A DNA stretch of 31,232 nt from SIG440 sp045120135 (GTDB taxonomy: Bacteria; Bacillota; Clostridia; Monoglobales; Monoglobaceae): assembly GCA_045120135.1 (NCBI GenBank), contig JBGVEN010000011.1:1-31232 (forward strand), written 5' to 3'. The notes under the pieces were generated by a model. It was given only the letters and a program-made list of their open reading frames with translations. It made no database searches and was not told the DNA's origin. The translations under genes and the position numbers were made by a program. Below, one piece after another: positions 7,839 to 15,170 of this stretch. Every line of letters starts with the position of its first letter. Positions within the stretch are counted from its first letter, which is position 1.

Positions 7839-7867
7839 ATTTTATCATCCACTTCTATGCGAGTCAA
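7839..7867 (-). promoter_or_regulatory. Sigma-A promoter for double-SIS/acetyltransferase operon
   Basis: TTGACT at 7862-7867 and TAAAAT at 7839-7844 on the minus strand, 17 bp apart. Both hexamers and the spacer length match the T-box operon promoter at 2835-2863. Confidence 0.88.
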
Positions 7868-7888
7868 TCTGTATTTCAAAAATATTTT

Positions 7889-7901
7889 CAACTGTTAGTT
7901 G
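7889..7901. promoter_or_regulatory. Palindromic operator candidate, site B
   Basis: CAACTGTTAGTTG, nearly identical to site A at 2885-2897 and in the same orientation relative to the leftward promoter, with the same 21-bp gap to the -35 box. It lies in the intergenic region shared with the divergent NCS2 permease gene but is 47 bp from that promoter. Confidence 0.65.
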
Positions 7902-7948
7902 TATTATGCCATTTTAAATCGGTCTTTTTCGACTTTTTTCAAAAAATA

Positions 7949-7977
7949 TTTACAAAACAATATATATATGTTATACT
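7949..7977 (+). promoter_or_regulatory. Sigma-A promoter for NCS2 permease
   Basis: TTTACA at 7949-7954 and TATACT at 7972-7977 with a 17-bp spacer rich in TA steps. Confidence 0.8.
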
Positions 7978-7994
7978 CAATTTAATAAAAATTA

Positions 7995-8012
7995 ATGCAG
8001 AACTTTCTGCAT
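7995..8012 (+). other. Hairpin in permease 5' leader
   Basis: ATGCAGAA and TTCTGCAT form a perfect 8-bp inverted repeat around CT in the roughly 60-nt leader. It may be an RNA stem or a protein site. No purine, xanthine, PRPP or PyrR-type element could be recognised. Confidence 0.5.
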
Positions 8013-8046
8013 GCGAAAAATTCTTATTTTTTAAGGAGCGTTTTTT

Positions 8047-9408
8047 ATGAAACTCATCTACAACGTAGACGACAAACCCAAGTTCGGGCAGCTGATTATT
8101 TTTGCAATTCAGCAATTGCTCGCAATTATGACGGCAACACTTGTTGTCCCTGTAATTATCGGTAACGGTATGGACCCCGCCGCAGCGCTGTTTGGTGCAG
8201 GTATTGGAACTCTTGTTTACATCCTGTTTACCAGAAAAAAGAGCCCCGTTTTCCTCGGTTCTTCTTTCGCATTCATCGGTTCGATGGTAGCAGCTTTTGC
8301 AGGCGGCGTTTCTATGTCTCTTGGTTATCTTGGTATGATTATCGGTGCAATCTTTGCAGGTCTTGTTTATGTTATCATCGCAATCATCGTAAAGTTTGTT
8401 GGTGTTAACTGGATAAATCGGCTTATGCCCGCAATCGTTATTGGCCCGACAGTTGCAATCATCGGTCTCTCTCTCGCAGGCAATGCTGTTGGTGACATCA
8501 CAAAGGGTAATGTTCTTATCGAGGGTGTTCAGGCAGCATCACCTATCGTTTGCCTGATTTGCGGACTGGTTACTTTGTTTGTAACTACTATCTGCTCAAC
8601 CTATGGTAAAAAGATGACAAGACTTATTCCCTTTATCATTGGTATTCTTGCAGGTTATCTTACATGTATTATCTTCACAGCAATTGGCACATGGCTTGAA
8701 ATTGATTCACTTAAGGTAATCAGTTACGAACCCTTTAAGGCTCTTGTCGCAAACGGCGTTGGTCTTGAAACATTTATTAAAGCCCCCAACTTCACCTTCC
8801 TTACAGCACTTAAGGGAACAGGCGAGCTTTCAGCGGCTTATATCAGCACAATAGCCGTTGCATATATCCCTGTTGCATTTGTTGTATTCGCTGAACACAT
8901 TGCGGACCACAAAAACATTTCTTCTATTATTGAAAAAGACCTGCTTACAGAACCCGGTCTTCACAGAACACTTCTTGGCGACGGCGTTGGTTCAATGGTA
9001 GGTGCATTTTTCGGTGGATGCCCCAACACCACCTATGGCGAGTCTGTGGGCTGCGTTGCAATTACTGCAAACGCATCAGTTGTTACCATTATTGCTGCCG
9101 CTATCGGCGCTGTAATAATTTCTTTTGTTTCACCGTTTGTTGCATTCGTTAACTCCATTCCCTCCTGTGTAATGGGCGGAGTATGTATGGCACTTTACGG
9201 GTTTATCGCAGTAAGCGGTCTTAAGATGTTCAAGTTTGTTGACCTTGAAGATAACCGCAACCTCTTTGTTGTCAGCGTTATTCTTATCTCAGGCATCGGT
9301 GGTCTTACCCTTACCTTTGGAAAGATAACAATCACATCTATCGCTTGCGCTCTTATTCTTGGTATCATTACAAATCTTATTCTTTCAGTTAAGAAAAACG
9401 AACAATAA
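8047..9408 (+). CDS. NCS2-family nucleobase permease (uracil/xanthine type)
   Basis: A 453-residue membrane protein of the nucleobase:cation symporter-2 family, with about 14 hydrophobic segments. Typical features: the start IIFAIQQLLAIMTATLVVPVIIG, VFLGSSFAFIGSM near 75-90, VPVAFVVFAEHIADH-like helix 8 (acidic residue in the AEHI segment), and GGCPNTTYGESVG near 318-330, the NCS2 signature. The spacing and the AEHIADHKNIS segment look closer to uracil permeases (UraA) than to xanthine permeases; the substrate stays open. AAGGAG precedes the ATG at 8047. It is monocistronic, ended by a strong terminator. Confidence 0.93.
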   Translation: MKLIYNVDDKPKFGQLIIFAIQQLLAIMTATLVVPVIIGNGMDPAAALFGAGIGTLVYILFTRKKSPVFLGSSFAFIGSMVAAFAGGVSMSLGYLGMIIGAIFAGLVYVIIAIIVKFVGVNWINRLMPAIVIGPTVAIIGLSLAGNAVGDITKGNVLIEGVQAASPIVCLICGLVTLFVTTICSTYGKKMTRLIPFIIGILAGYLTCIIFTAIGTWLEIDSLKVISYEPFKALVANGVGLETFIKAPNFTFLTALKGTGELSAAYISTIAVAYIPVAFVVFAEHIADHKNISSIIEKDLLTEPGLHRTLLGDGVGSMVGAFFGGCPNTTYGESVGCVAITANASVVTIIAAAIGAVIISFVSPFVAFVNSIPSCVMGGVCMALYGFIAVSGLKMFKFVDLEDNRNLFVVSVILISGIGGLTLTFGKITITSIACALILGIITNLILSVKKNEQ

Positions 9409-9421
9409 ACCAAGCAATATT

Positions 9422-9456
9422 AAACGCCGTGCAGATTTTTACTGCACGGCGTTTTT
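9422..9456 (+). terminator. Intrinsic terminator after permease
   Basis: AAACGCCGTGCAG (9422-9434) and its complement (9442-9454) around loop ATTTTTA, ending in a T-run. Also faces the end of the pyruvate kinase gene, for which its T-tract is weaker. Confidence 0.92.
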
Positions 9457-9469
9457 ATGTGGCTTAATA

Positions 9470-10882
9470 TTAAATTGTTTCAACCTTTATCAGATTGGTA
9501 TTTCCCGAGCTTCCGTCGGTGGTACCTCCTGTTATTATAATCTTGTCGCCATCAGTAAGTTTAAACATCTCGGTTGCTTTCTTTTTCGCAATATAGAAAA
9601 GAACCTCTGTTGAAGGATACGCTTCGGCAATCACGGGTGTAACCCCCCAGGAAAGTGCCAGTTTGCGTGAAGCTTTTTCATTGGTGGTAAGTCCTATTAT
9701 ATCAACAGGTGGTCTGAAACGCGAAACCATTCGTGCTGTCATACCCGAATGTGAACAAACAACAATTGCACTTGCGTCAAGGTCAATCGCCATACCACAG
9801 GTTGAGTGTGAAATAGCATCAAGAGTATTACCAATTCTAAAACTATTATTATTGAAGCGTTTTTCATAATGAATATTATTTTCAGTTTCCTCTGCAATTT
9901 TCGCCATTGCACCCACTGCCTCAACAGGATATTTACCTGCTGCAGTTTCGCCGGATAGCATCACTGCGCTTGAGCCATCATAAACAGCATTGGCAACATC
10001 GGAAATCTCCGCTCTGGTCGGTCTTGGATTGTGAATCATAGACTCCAGCATTTCTGTTGCAGTAATCACCCGTTTGCCGAGCATACGACATTTCGTAATA
10101 AGATGTTTTTGGATTGCGGGCAGTTTTTCATAAGAAATTTCAACACCCATATCTCCTCTGCCAATCATAATACCGGAGCACTCACTGCAAATTTCTTCAA
10201 TATTATCTATACCCGACTGATTTTCTATCTTGGCAATGAGTTCAATGTCCTCTGCCCCTTGCTCTTTCAGGAATTCTTTCACATCAACCAAATCCTGTTT
10301 ACACGAAACGAACGAACACGCAATAAAATCTATTCCGTTTTCAATGCCAAATTTCAAATCCTTTTTATCCTGTTCAGAAAGATATACCTGCTTAAGCACC
10401 TTATTGGGGAAGCTCATACTTTTTCTGTCCGAGACCTCTCCGCCACACACAACTTTGCAAATTACATCGTTTTCTTTAACTTCGGTTACATCAAAAATAA
10501 CCAATCCATTGTTGAGAAGAATTCTGTCGCCGGCTTTAATATCATTTGTAAGACCTTTATAGCTTACTGACACTTTTTTATTATCACCTATGATATCATC
10601 TGTGGTAAACACAAAGGTATCGCCGTCATTTAAGAAAATTTTATTGTTTTCAAATATACCAATTCTATATTCAGGGCCCTTGGTATCAAGCAAAATTGCA
10701 ATTGGAAGTTCCAAGCTTTCTCTGACTTTTTTTATAAGTTCAATATTTCTCTTATGCTCCTCGTGCGCACCGTGAGAAAAGTTAAGTCTTGCAACATTCA
10801 TTCCGGCAAGACACATCCGACTTAAAACCTCTTCGTTGTTGGACGCGGGTCCGATTGTACAAACAATTTTTGTTTTACGCAT
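9470..10882 (-). CDS. pyk: Pyruvate kinase
   Basis: A 470-residue glycolytic enzyme converting phosphoenolpyruvate and ADP to pyruvate and ATP. Motifs: KIVCTIGPAS at the start, NFSHG (34-38), LLDTKGPEYR (64-73), IAKIENQ (the catalytic lysine) near 220, GRGDMGVEI near 245, and the ATEMLESM segment near 278, where many enzymes have ATQMLxSM. It lacks the extra C-terminal phosphohistidine domain found on Bacillus and many clostridial pyruvate kinases, so it is the short form. AGGTGA precedes the ATG at 10882. It has its own promoter and lies back to back with a Na+-decarboxylase subunit gene. Confidence 0.98.
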   Translation of the reverse strand: MRKTKIVCTIGPASNNEEVLSRMCLAGMNVARLNFSHGAHEEHKRNIELIKKVRESLELPIAILLDTKGPEYRIGIFENNKIFLNDGDTFVFTTDDIIGDNKKVSVSYKGLTNDIKAGDRILLNNGLVIFDVTEVKENDVICKVVCGGEVSDRKSMSFPNKVLKQVYLSEQDKKDLKFGIENGIDFIACSFVSCKQDLVDVKEFLKEQGAEDIELIAKIENQSGIDNIEEICSECSGIMIGRGDMGVEISYEKLPAIQKHLITKCRMLGKRVITATEMLESMIHNPRPTRAEISDVANAVYDGSSAVMLSGETAAGKYPVEAVGAMAKIAEETENNIHYEKRFNNNSFRIGNTLDAISHSTCGMAIDLDASAIVVCSHSGMTARMVSRFRPPVDIIGLTTNEKASRKLALSWGVTPVIAEAYPSTEVLFYIAKKKATEMFKLTDGDKIIITGGTTDGSSGNTNLIKVETI

Positions 10883-10928
10883 ATTTTTTCACCTGTCTTT
10901 TACATAATTTACTTTGATGTCTGCCATA

Positions 10929-10957
10929 ATTGTAACACATAAATTTAGCTTTGTTAA
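10929..10957 (-). promoter_or_regulatory. Promoter of pyk
   Basis: TTAACA at 10952-10957 and TACAAT at 10929-10934 on the minus strand with a 17-bp spacer. Confidence 0.75.
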
Positions 10958-11011
10958 TAGCTTTTCGCTACTTTTAACTATTTTTAACATATTTTGGTCC
11001 AATTTCACAAA

Positions 11012-11035
11012 TACCCAAATCAAAATTTTTGGGTA
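11012..11035. promoter_or_regulatory. Inverted repeat upstream of decarboxylase beta promoter
   Basis: TACCCAAA and TTTGGGTA, 8 bp each and 8 bp apart, end 11 bp before the -35 box at 11047. A protein-binding site is plausible; its binder is unknown. Confidence 0.4.
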
Positions 11036-11046
11036 ATTGATTCGCA

Positions 11047-11075
11047 TTGACATTCTATAAATTTACTGGTAAAAT
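11047..11075 (+). promoter_or_regulatory. Promoter of decarboxylase beta/gamma operon
   Basis: A consensus TTGACA at 11047-11052 and TAAAAT at 11070-11075, 17 bp apart. Confidence 0.88.
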
Positions 11076-11114
11076 ATATTAGTTAAATTATTACACATAA
11101 GAGAGGTTTTTAAA

Positions 11115-12254
11115 ATGAGTTTTTTGCTTAACGGCTTTATGGCTGTAACCTGGCAACAGCTGGTTATGTACGCAGTAGGTATTCTGCTTATATATCTGGC
11201 AATCAAGAAAAACTACGAGCCTTCACTCCTTCTCCCTATGGGTTTTGGTGCAATCCTTGTAAATCTGCCATTTTCCGGTGCTCTTAATCAGGAAATTGCC
11301 GGTATCGGCGAGGTACAGGGAATTGTTGAATGGCTTTATGTAACAGGTATTGAAGCTTCCGAGGCTATGCCGCTTTTACTTTTTATCGGTATTGGTGCAA
11401 TGATTGACTTCGGTCCGCTACTTTCAAACCCCAAGATGTTCTTATTCGGTGCAGCTGCACAGTTTGGTATATTCTTCACCATTGTAGTTGCAGTTCTTCT
11501 TGGCTTTGACATAATTGATGCTGCATCAATTGGTATTATCGGTGCGGCTGACGGACCTACTTCCATTCTTGTATCACAGGTTTTGAAATCCAAATATGTA
11601 GGACCTATTGCAGTTGCAGCATATTCGTATATGGCACTTGTTCCGATTATTCAGCCGGCAGCAATCAAGGCTGTTACAACAAAAAAGGAACGCCGTATTC
11701 GTATGCCGTACAATCCCAAGAATGTTTCAAAAACGCTCAGAATTGCATTCCCGATTGTTGTTACAATCATCGCAGGGTTCATTGCACCCACATCTGTTTC
11801 TTTGGTTGGCTTCCTTATGTTCGGTAACCTACTCCGCGAATGCGGTGTGCTTAACACCTTGTCGGAGTCAGCGCAGAACGTTCTTGCAAACCTTGTAACT
11901 TTGCTTTTGGGTATTACCATCTCATTCAGTATGGTTGCAGAAAACTTTGTTAAGCTTGATACAATCCTTATTATGGGTCTTGGTCTTGTTGCTTTTGTTT
12001 TTGACTCGGTTGCAGGTGTTTTCTTTGCTAAGTTCCTCAATCTGTTTACCAAAAATAAAATCAACCCGATGGTTGGTGCTGCAGGAATTTCAGCATTCCC
12101 CATGTCTGCCCGTGTTATACAGAAGCTTGGTCTTGAGGCTGACAGCCAGAACCACCTGCTTATGCACGCAGTAGGTGCAAATGTTTCAGGTCAGATTGCC
12201 TCTGTTTTAGCCGGTGGTATGATTCTGAACCTGCTGCCGCAGCTCATTAAATAA
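11115..12254 (+). CDS. oadB: Na+-transporting carboxylic acid decarboxylase, beta subunit
   Basis: A 379-residue membrane protein of the OadB/MmdB/GcdB family, the subunit that decarboxylates carboxybiotin and pumps Na+ outward. Motifs: IGIGAMIDFGPLLSNP (91-106), IGAADGPTSI (142-151) with the key Asp146, the NP/G-rich half-helix near 230-250 (SLVGFLMFGNLLRECG), GAAGISAFPMSARVIQ and HAVGANVSGQI near the C-terminus. Length is within the family range. The carboxyltransferase (alpha) and biotin-carrier genes are not in this window, so which acid (oxaloacetate, methylmalonyl-CoA, glutaconyl-CoA) is used cannot be told. AGAGAGG precedes the ATG at 11115. It is co-transcribed with a gamma-like peptide gene and divergent from pyk, which fits anaerobic pyruvate/oxaloacetate metabolism. 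Confidence 0.93.
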   Translation: MSFLLNGFMAVTWQQLVMYAVGILLIYLAIKKNYEPSLLLPMGFGAILVNLPFSGALNQEIAGIGEVQGIVEWLYVTGIEASEAMPLLLFIGIGAMIDFGPLLSNPKMFLFGAAAQFGIFFTIVVAVLLGFDIIDAASIGIIGAADGPTSILVSQVLKSKYVGPIAVAAYSYMALVPIIQPAAIKAVTTKKERRIRMPYNPKNVSKTLRIAFPIVVTIIAGFIAPTSVSLVGFLMFGNLLRECGVLNTLSESAQNVLANLVTLLLGITISFSMVAENFVKLDTILIMGLGLVAFVFDSVAGVFFAKFLNLFTKNKINPMVGAAGISAFPMSARVIQKLGLEADSQNHLLMHAVGANVSGQIASVLAGGMILNLLPQLIK

Positions 12255-12268
12255 GGAGGCTTGGAAAT

Positions 12269-12382
12269 ATGAATAATCTTCAAATTGCACTTCAGCTTAT
12301 GGGTATGGGTATGCTTGGTATATTTATCGTTATGGCAGTTATCTCGCTGATTGTTTACCTTTTTACCAGATTCTCGAAGTAA
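12269..12382 (+). CDS. Tiny gamma-subunit-like membrane peptide of Na+-decarboxylase
   Basis: A 37-residue peptide read from a very strong ribosome site (AAGGAGG, 8 nt before the ATG), 14 nt after the beta subunit stop. It is essentially one transmembrane helix (LMGMGMLGIFIVMAVISLIVYLF) with a short basic tail, TRFSK. OadG-family gamma subunits have one N-terminal helix of this kind plus a longer soluble tail that contacts the alpha subunit; that tail is missing here. Position, ribosome site and the shared terminator make a real gene likely; the family assignment rests on context and topology. Confidence 0.78.
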   Translation: MNNLQIALQLMGMGMLGIFIVMAVISLIVYLFTRFSK

Positions 12383-12395
12383 AATATAAAAATTT

Positions 12396-12436
12396 AAAGG
12401 CTGTTTAAAAAGCATAGCTTTTTAAACAGCCTTTTT
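12396..12436 (+). terminator. Bidirectional intrinsic terminator
   Basis: A perfect 18-bp stem (12396-12413 with 12417-12434) with loop ATA and flanking A and T runs. It ends the decarboxylase operon and the facing mntP-tetR-cupin operon. Confidence 0.93.
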
Positions 12437-12464
12437 GTTTGGGGATGGAAAAGCAACCCTCTTT

Positions 12465-12839
12465 TTACTTAACATTTAAAAAATCACTATTATGATCTCC
12501 CGTGTCCTTTTCTTCAACAATCAACACTTTTGCACCCTCGAATGTGCGAATGTTGTGCCATACATTTTTAGGTACATTGTAAATTTTATTCTTTTCCATA
12601 TGAATTCTCTTAGATTCCTCACCAATTATAAGGATTGCTTCGCCATCTAAAAGTACAAAAACCTCATCTGTTTCTGTGTGCCTTGACAATCGGTTCATCT
12701 TTTCTTCAAAGTGATTTTCGCCGTGGAATAAAAATGCTACTTTCCAGTTATTAAAGCTCATTGCTGACTTATAATTTCTGCCATCTTCAAAGCTATATAC
12801 CTCAAGTTCGCCTATCATCTCTTTTTTAATCTCACTCAT
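12465..12839 (-). CDS. Small cupin-domain protein
   Basis: A 124-residue single-cupin protein. The barrel motifs are visible as HTETDEVFVLLDGEAILIIG (motif 1) and NKIYNVPKNVWHNIRTFEGAKVLIVE (motif 2), with His, Glu and His as likely metal ligands. Reaction unknown; such proteins are often isomerases, dioxygenases or sensors. The ATG at 12839 was chosen because AGAGGTG lies 6 nt upstream; an in-frame GTG at 12848 overlaps that ribosome site. It is the last gene of the mntP-tetR-cupin run, so it may be expressed under manganese control (inference). Confidence 0.85.
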   Translation of the reverse strand: MSEIKKEMIGELEVYSFEDGRNYKSAMSFNNWKVAFLFHGENHFEEKMNRLSRHTETDEVFVLLDGEAILIIGEESKRIHMEKNKIYNVPKNVWHNIRTFEGAKVLIVEEKDTGDHNSDFLNVK

Positions 12840-12859
12840 ACCTTGCACCTCTATGTAAA

Positions 12860-13375
12860 TTATATTATTTCTGCCGCCTTAAGCAGGCTTTTTTTTAGTT
12901 TTGAAACAAATTCCGTGGAAGATATATTTTCCTTGCCGCATATCCATTTTTCAATGGAATATATCAATGAGTCGGACAAAAACTCCGCACAGAAACCCGA
13001 ATCCTCGGCATTGGAAAGTTCCTTTGTGAGAAATGGACAAAACAAATCCGACATTTGCTCAGACAACGAATTCTGTCCCTTTATTTGAAAAATCTCACGG
13101 TAAAATCTTCTGTCACGACAAATTACATCGCATATATCCTTTATATATTCCCATTTATCAGTATATTCTTTATTCTCCGTTGCATTTTTGACTTCAGAAT
13201 TAAACAGCCATTCCACCAAGTCAAATTTATCTTTAAAATGGTAATAAAAGCTTTTTCTGTTCATATTACAACGGTCACAAATCTCACCTACGGTGATTTT
13301 AGTAAAGGGTTCTTCCTCCATCTGGCGTTTCAGAGCGTTTGCCAATGCGTCTTTCGTTGCGGTTGAATCAGCCAC
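12860..13375 (-). CDS. TetR/AcrR-family transcriptional regulator
   Basis: A 171-residue regulator. The N-terminal HTH (about residues 7-55) reads ALANALKRQMEEEPFTKITV, then GEICDRCNMNRKSFYYHFKDKFDLVEWLF, the usual TetR pattern with FYYHFxxK. The C-terminal ligand domain is short and resembles the DhaS/TetR_C_8 group. GTG at 13375 is the better start, with AGGGGTGA 5 nt upstream; an in-frame GTG at 13384 lies within that site. It starts 11 nt after the mntP stop and runs into the cupin operon. Its target could be its own operon or a distant gene. Confidence 0.88.
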   Translation of the reverse strand: MADSTATKDALANALKRQMEEEPFTKITVGEICDRCNMNRKSFYYHFKDKFDLVEWLFNSEVKNATENKEYTDKWEYIKDICDVICRDRRFYREIFQIKGQNSLSEQMSDLFCPFLTKELSNAEDSGFCAEFLSDSLIYSIEKWICGKENISSTEFVSKLKKSLLKAAEII

Positions 13376-13386
13376 AAATATCACCC

Positions 13387-13947
13387 CTATCCTAAAAATC
13401 CAAGGTGCTCAAAAAGAATTTTAAGACCCATAAGGATAAGAACAATACCTCCGGCAAGCTCGGCTTTGGACTTGTATCTGCATCCGAACTTATTGCCAAG
13501 CCAAAGTCCCACAGCAGATAAAATAAAGGTTGTTATACCGATAAAACTTACGGCAGGAACAATGTTTACACGCAAAAAAGCAAAGGTAATACCTATTGCC
13601 AAAGCATCAATACTGGTTGCAATTGCCATAGGTACCATTACACGAACACCGAACGAACTATCTAACTGTTCAGCACATTCCCGTGATTCTTTAATCATAT
13701 TCAGTCCTATAATTCCCAAAAGGACAAATGCTATCCAGTGGTCAACACTTGTAACCAACGCCTCAAAGCTGCTGCCAAGCCAAAATCCCACCAGCGGCAT
13801 CAGTGCCTGAAATCCACCAAAGTAAAGACCGACGGTAAGAATATTTTTGAAACTAATCCTTTCAACTGAAAGTCCTTTGCATACCGATACAGCAAATGCA
13901 TCAGCCGACAGTCCCAATGCAATTACAAACAACTCCAAAATCCCCAT
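13387..13947 (-). CDS. mntP: Manganese efflux pump MntP
   Basis: A 186-residue, six-helix membrane protein of the MntP (formerly DUF204) family that exports excess Mn2+. The two internal repeats each carry the conserved acidic motif: GLSADAFAVS with Asp16 and TSIDALAIG with Asp114. The length is exactly that of the family. A Mn2+-sensing yybP-ykoY riboswitch lies in its leader, which confirms the role. AGGAGGAG precedes the ATG at 13947. The tetR and cupin genes follow without a promoter. Confidence 0.96.
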   Translation of the reverse strand: MGILELFVIALGLSADAFAVSVCKGLSVERISFKNILTVGLYFGGFQALMPLVGFWLGSSFEALVTSVDHWIAFVLLGIIGLNMIKESRECAEQLDSSFGVRVMVPMAIATSIDALAIGITFAFLRVNIVPAVSFIGITTFILSAVGLWLGNKFGCRYKSKAELAGGIVLILMGLKILFEHLGFLG

Positions 13948-13986
13948 AAAAAACTCCTCCTGATACAGTATATTTACACTGCCTAT

Positions 13987-14031
13987 AAAAAAAGACGAGA
14001 AAACCCATCTGCAGTGCAGATAAGTCTCGTC
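13987..14031 (-). terminator. Riboswitch-controlled terminator upstream of mntP
   Basis: On the minus strand, GACGAGA (14025-14031) pairs with TCTCGTC (13994-14000), followed by seven T (13987-13993); a second small helix ATCTGCA/TGCAGAT lies in the loop. The 5' arm overlaps the aptamer's ACGAGAC strand, so metal-bound aptamer would prevent termination. Confidence 0.85.
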
Positions 14032-14105
14032 ATTTAAGATGAAGCCAGGATTTTAATCCAGGATGTTGACATCATCGCACAATGTGCTGACTACTCCCCT
14101 ATTTC
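14022..14105 (-). promoter_or_regulatory. yybP-ykoY manganese riboswitch aptamer
   Basis: The minus strand carries the family's conserved elements in order: AGGGGAGTAG (about 14091-14101), GTCAACATCCTGG, the matching CCTGGCTTCATC arm, and ACGAGACTTA at the 3' side. Known members bind Mn2+ and switch on efflux genes. It lies directly between the promoter and terminator of mntP, and the gene after it is a Mn2+ exporter. Confidence 0.9.
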
Positions 14106-14112
14106 GGTTTTA

Positions 14113-14141
14113 ATTATAACAGAATTATTACGACATTTCAA
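14113..14141 (-). promoter_or_regulatory. Promoter of mntP operon
   Basis: TTGAAA at 14136-14141 and TATAAT at 14113-14118 on the minus strand, 17-bp spacer; start near 14106, right before the aptamer. Confidence 0.88.
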
Positions 14142-14215
14142 TAGTTTAGCACCATTTTTTGCACAAATTTTTTTATTTGTCTAAAATCCCCATATCTTTA
14201 AATTATTAAAATTGG

Positions 14216-14244
14216 TTGAAATTATTTCTTTGTTGTGTTAGAAT
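14216..14244 (+). promoter_or_regulatory. Promoter of creatininase-family gene
   Basis: TTGAAA at 14216-14221 and TAGAAT at 14239-14244, 17-bp spacer. The rest of the 13948-14275 gap is filled by the divergent mntP control region. Confidence 0.8.
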
Positions 14245-14275
14245 AAAAAGAGTATTTTGTTTGGAGTGAAGTTTT

Positions 14276-15133
14276 ATGTTGTGGGAAAATCTGCGTGAAG
14301 AGGAGTTCAAAGCCGCAATAAAAGAATCAAAAGGTCTTTGCATTGTTCCTGTTGGCTGTTTGGAAAAGCACGGTCAGCATCTACCTGTTGGCACTGATGT
14401 TATTCATATTACTGAAATTGCGAAGCGTGCCGCAGAAATTGAAACTGCAGTTATCTTCCCGACCATGTATTTCGGCGAAAAGACCGGTTCGGGCGAATTT
14501 TTAGGAACGGTCATATTCAGTCCTGAGCTGAGGCTGCAAATCCTCAAGGAAACCTGCAACGAGATTTACCGCAACGGCTTTGACAAAATTCTGCTGTATG
14601 ACGGGCACGGCGGAAATCAGTCTATGATTTCATACTTTATGCGTGGATTACTTTACGAAAAAACACCTTACAGCGTTTTTGACTATAGCTTAGGCTCGGA
14701 TTTTGCCACACCCAAAAAGCTCCTGACCGAGGGGTATAAATACCTGACAGGCGAGGATCGTAAAATTCTGCAAAGCTATAATGACCAGAAAAAGCGGTTT
14801 GGTCACGCTGACTTTATAGAAATGGGCTGGGTTTACGGTGTACGCCCCGAAACTGTTCGACTTGACAAAATCTATCAGGAAAGCAATCAATCAACCCACC
14901 GCTTTGACGAGTTTTCGAATCGACGCATCAACACACCGTTTGCGTGGATGGCTGACTTCCCCAATTCGTACGAGGGAGATATGCACGATGGTATGAACGA
15001 ACGTATTGCCCGTGCTATGGTGGATTATTCCGTCGGAAAGCTTGCTGATGTTATTAATTTCTTAAAAAATGAAACAACCTCTGATGAATATAAAGCCGAA
15101 TGGCTTGAGAAGCAAAAACGACATAATATTTAA
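14276..15133 (+). CDS. Creatininase-family amidohydrolase
   Basis: A 285-residue member of the creatininase / MftE / ArfB family of metal-dependent amide hydrolases. Motif VGCLEKHGQHLPVGTD (27-41) gives the metal ligands Glu30, His32 and Asp41; DGHGGN (109-114) gives His111. The family acts on creatinine, formamidopyrimidine nucleotides or peptide amides; GHGGN in place of the NGHYEN of true creatininase argues against creatinine itself. Substrate unknown. It is monocistronic, with its own promoter and terminator. GGAGTG precedes the ATG at 14276. Confidence 0.9.
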   Translation: MLWENLREEEFKAAIKESKGLCIVPVGCLEKHGQHLPVGTDVIHITEIAKRAAEIETAVIFPTMYFGEKTGSGEFLGTVIFSPELRLQILKETCNEIYRNGFDKILLYDGHGGNQSMISYFMRGLLYEKTPYSVFDYSLGSDFATPKKLLTEGYKYLTGEDRKILQSYNDQKKRFGHADFIEMGWVYGVRPETVRLDKIYQESNQSTHRFDEFSNRRINTPFAWMADFPNSYEGDMHDGMNERIARAMVDYSVGKLADVINFLKNETTSDEYKAEWLEKQKRHNI

Positions 15134-15138
15134 AAATT

Positions 15139-15170
15139 AAAGTGCGGAAATTCAAAGATTTCCGCACTTT
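15139..15170 (+). terminator. Terminator after creatininase-family gene
   Basis: AAAGTGCGGAAAT (15139-15151) pairs with its complement (15158-15170) around TCAAAG. It overlaps the last codons of the facing glycosylase gene. Confidence 0.85.

Noticed and set aside
8047..9408. A purine or xanthine riboswitch upstream of the permease
   Set aside because: The leader is only about 60 nt and none of the conserved aptamer blocks is present.
10031..10570. A 179-codon plus-strand reading frame inside pyk
   Set aside because: It lies antisense to conserved pyruvate kinase sequence with a composition typical of a shadow frame.
9470..10882. ATEMLESM in place of ATQMLxSM in pyruvate kinase as a sign of lost function
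   Set aside because: All other catalytic motifs are intact; this is more likely natural variation than inactivation.
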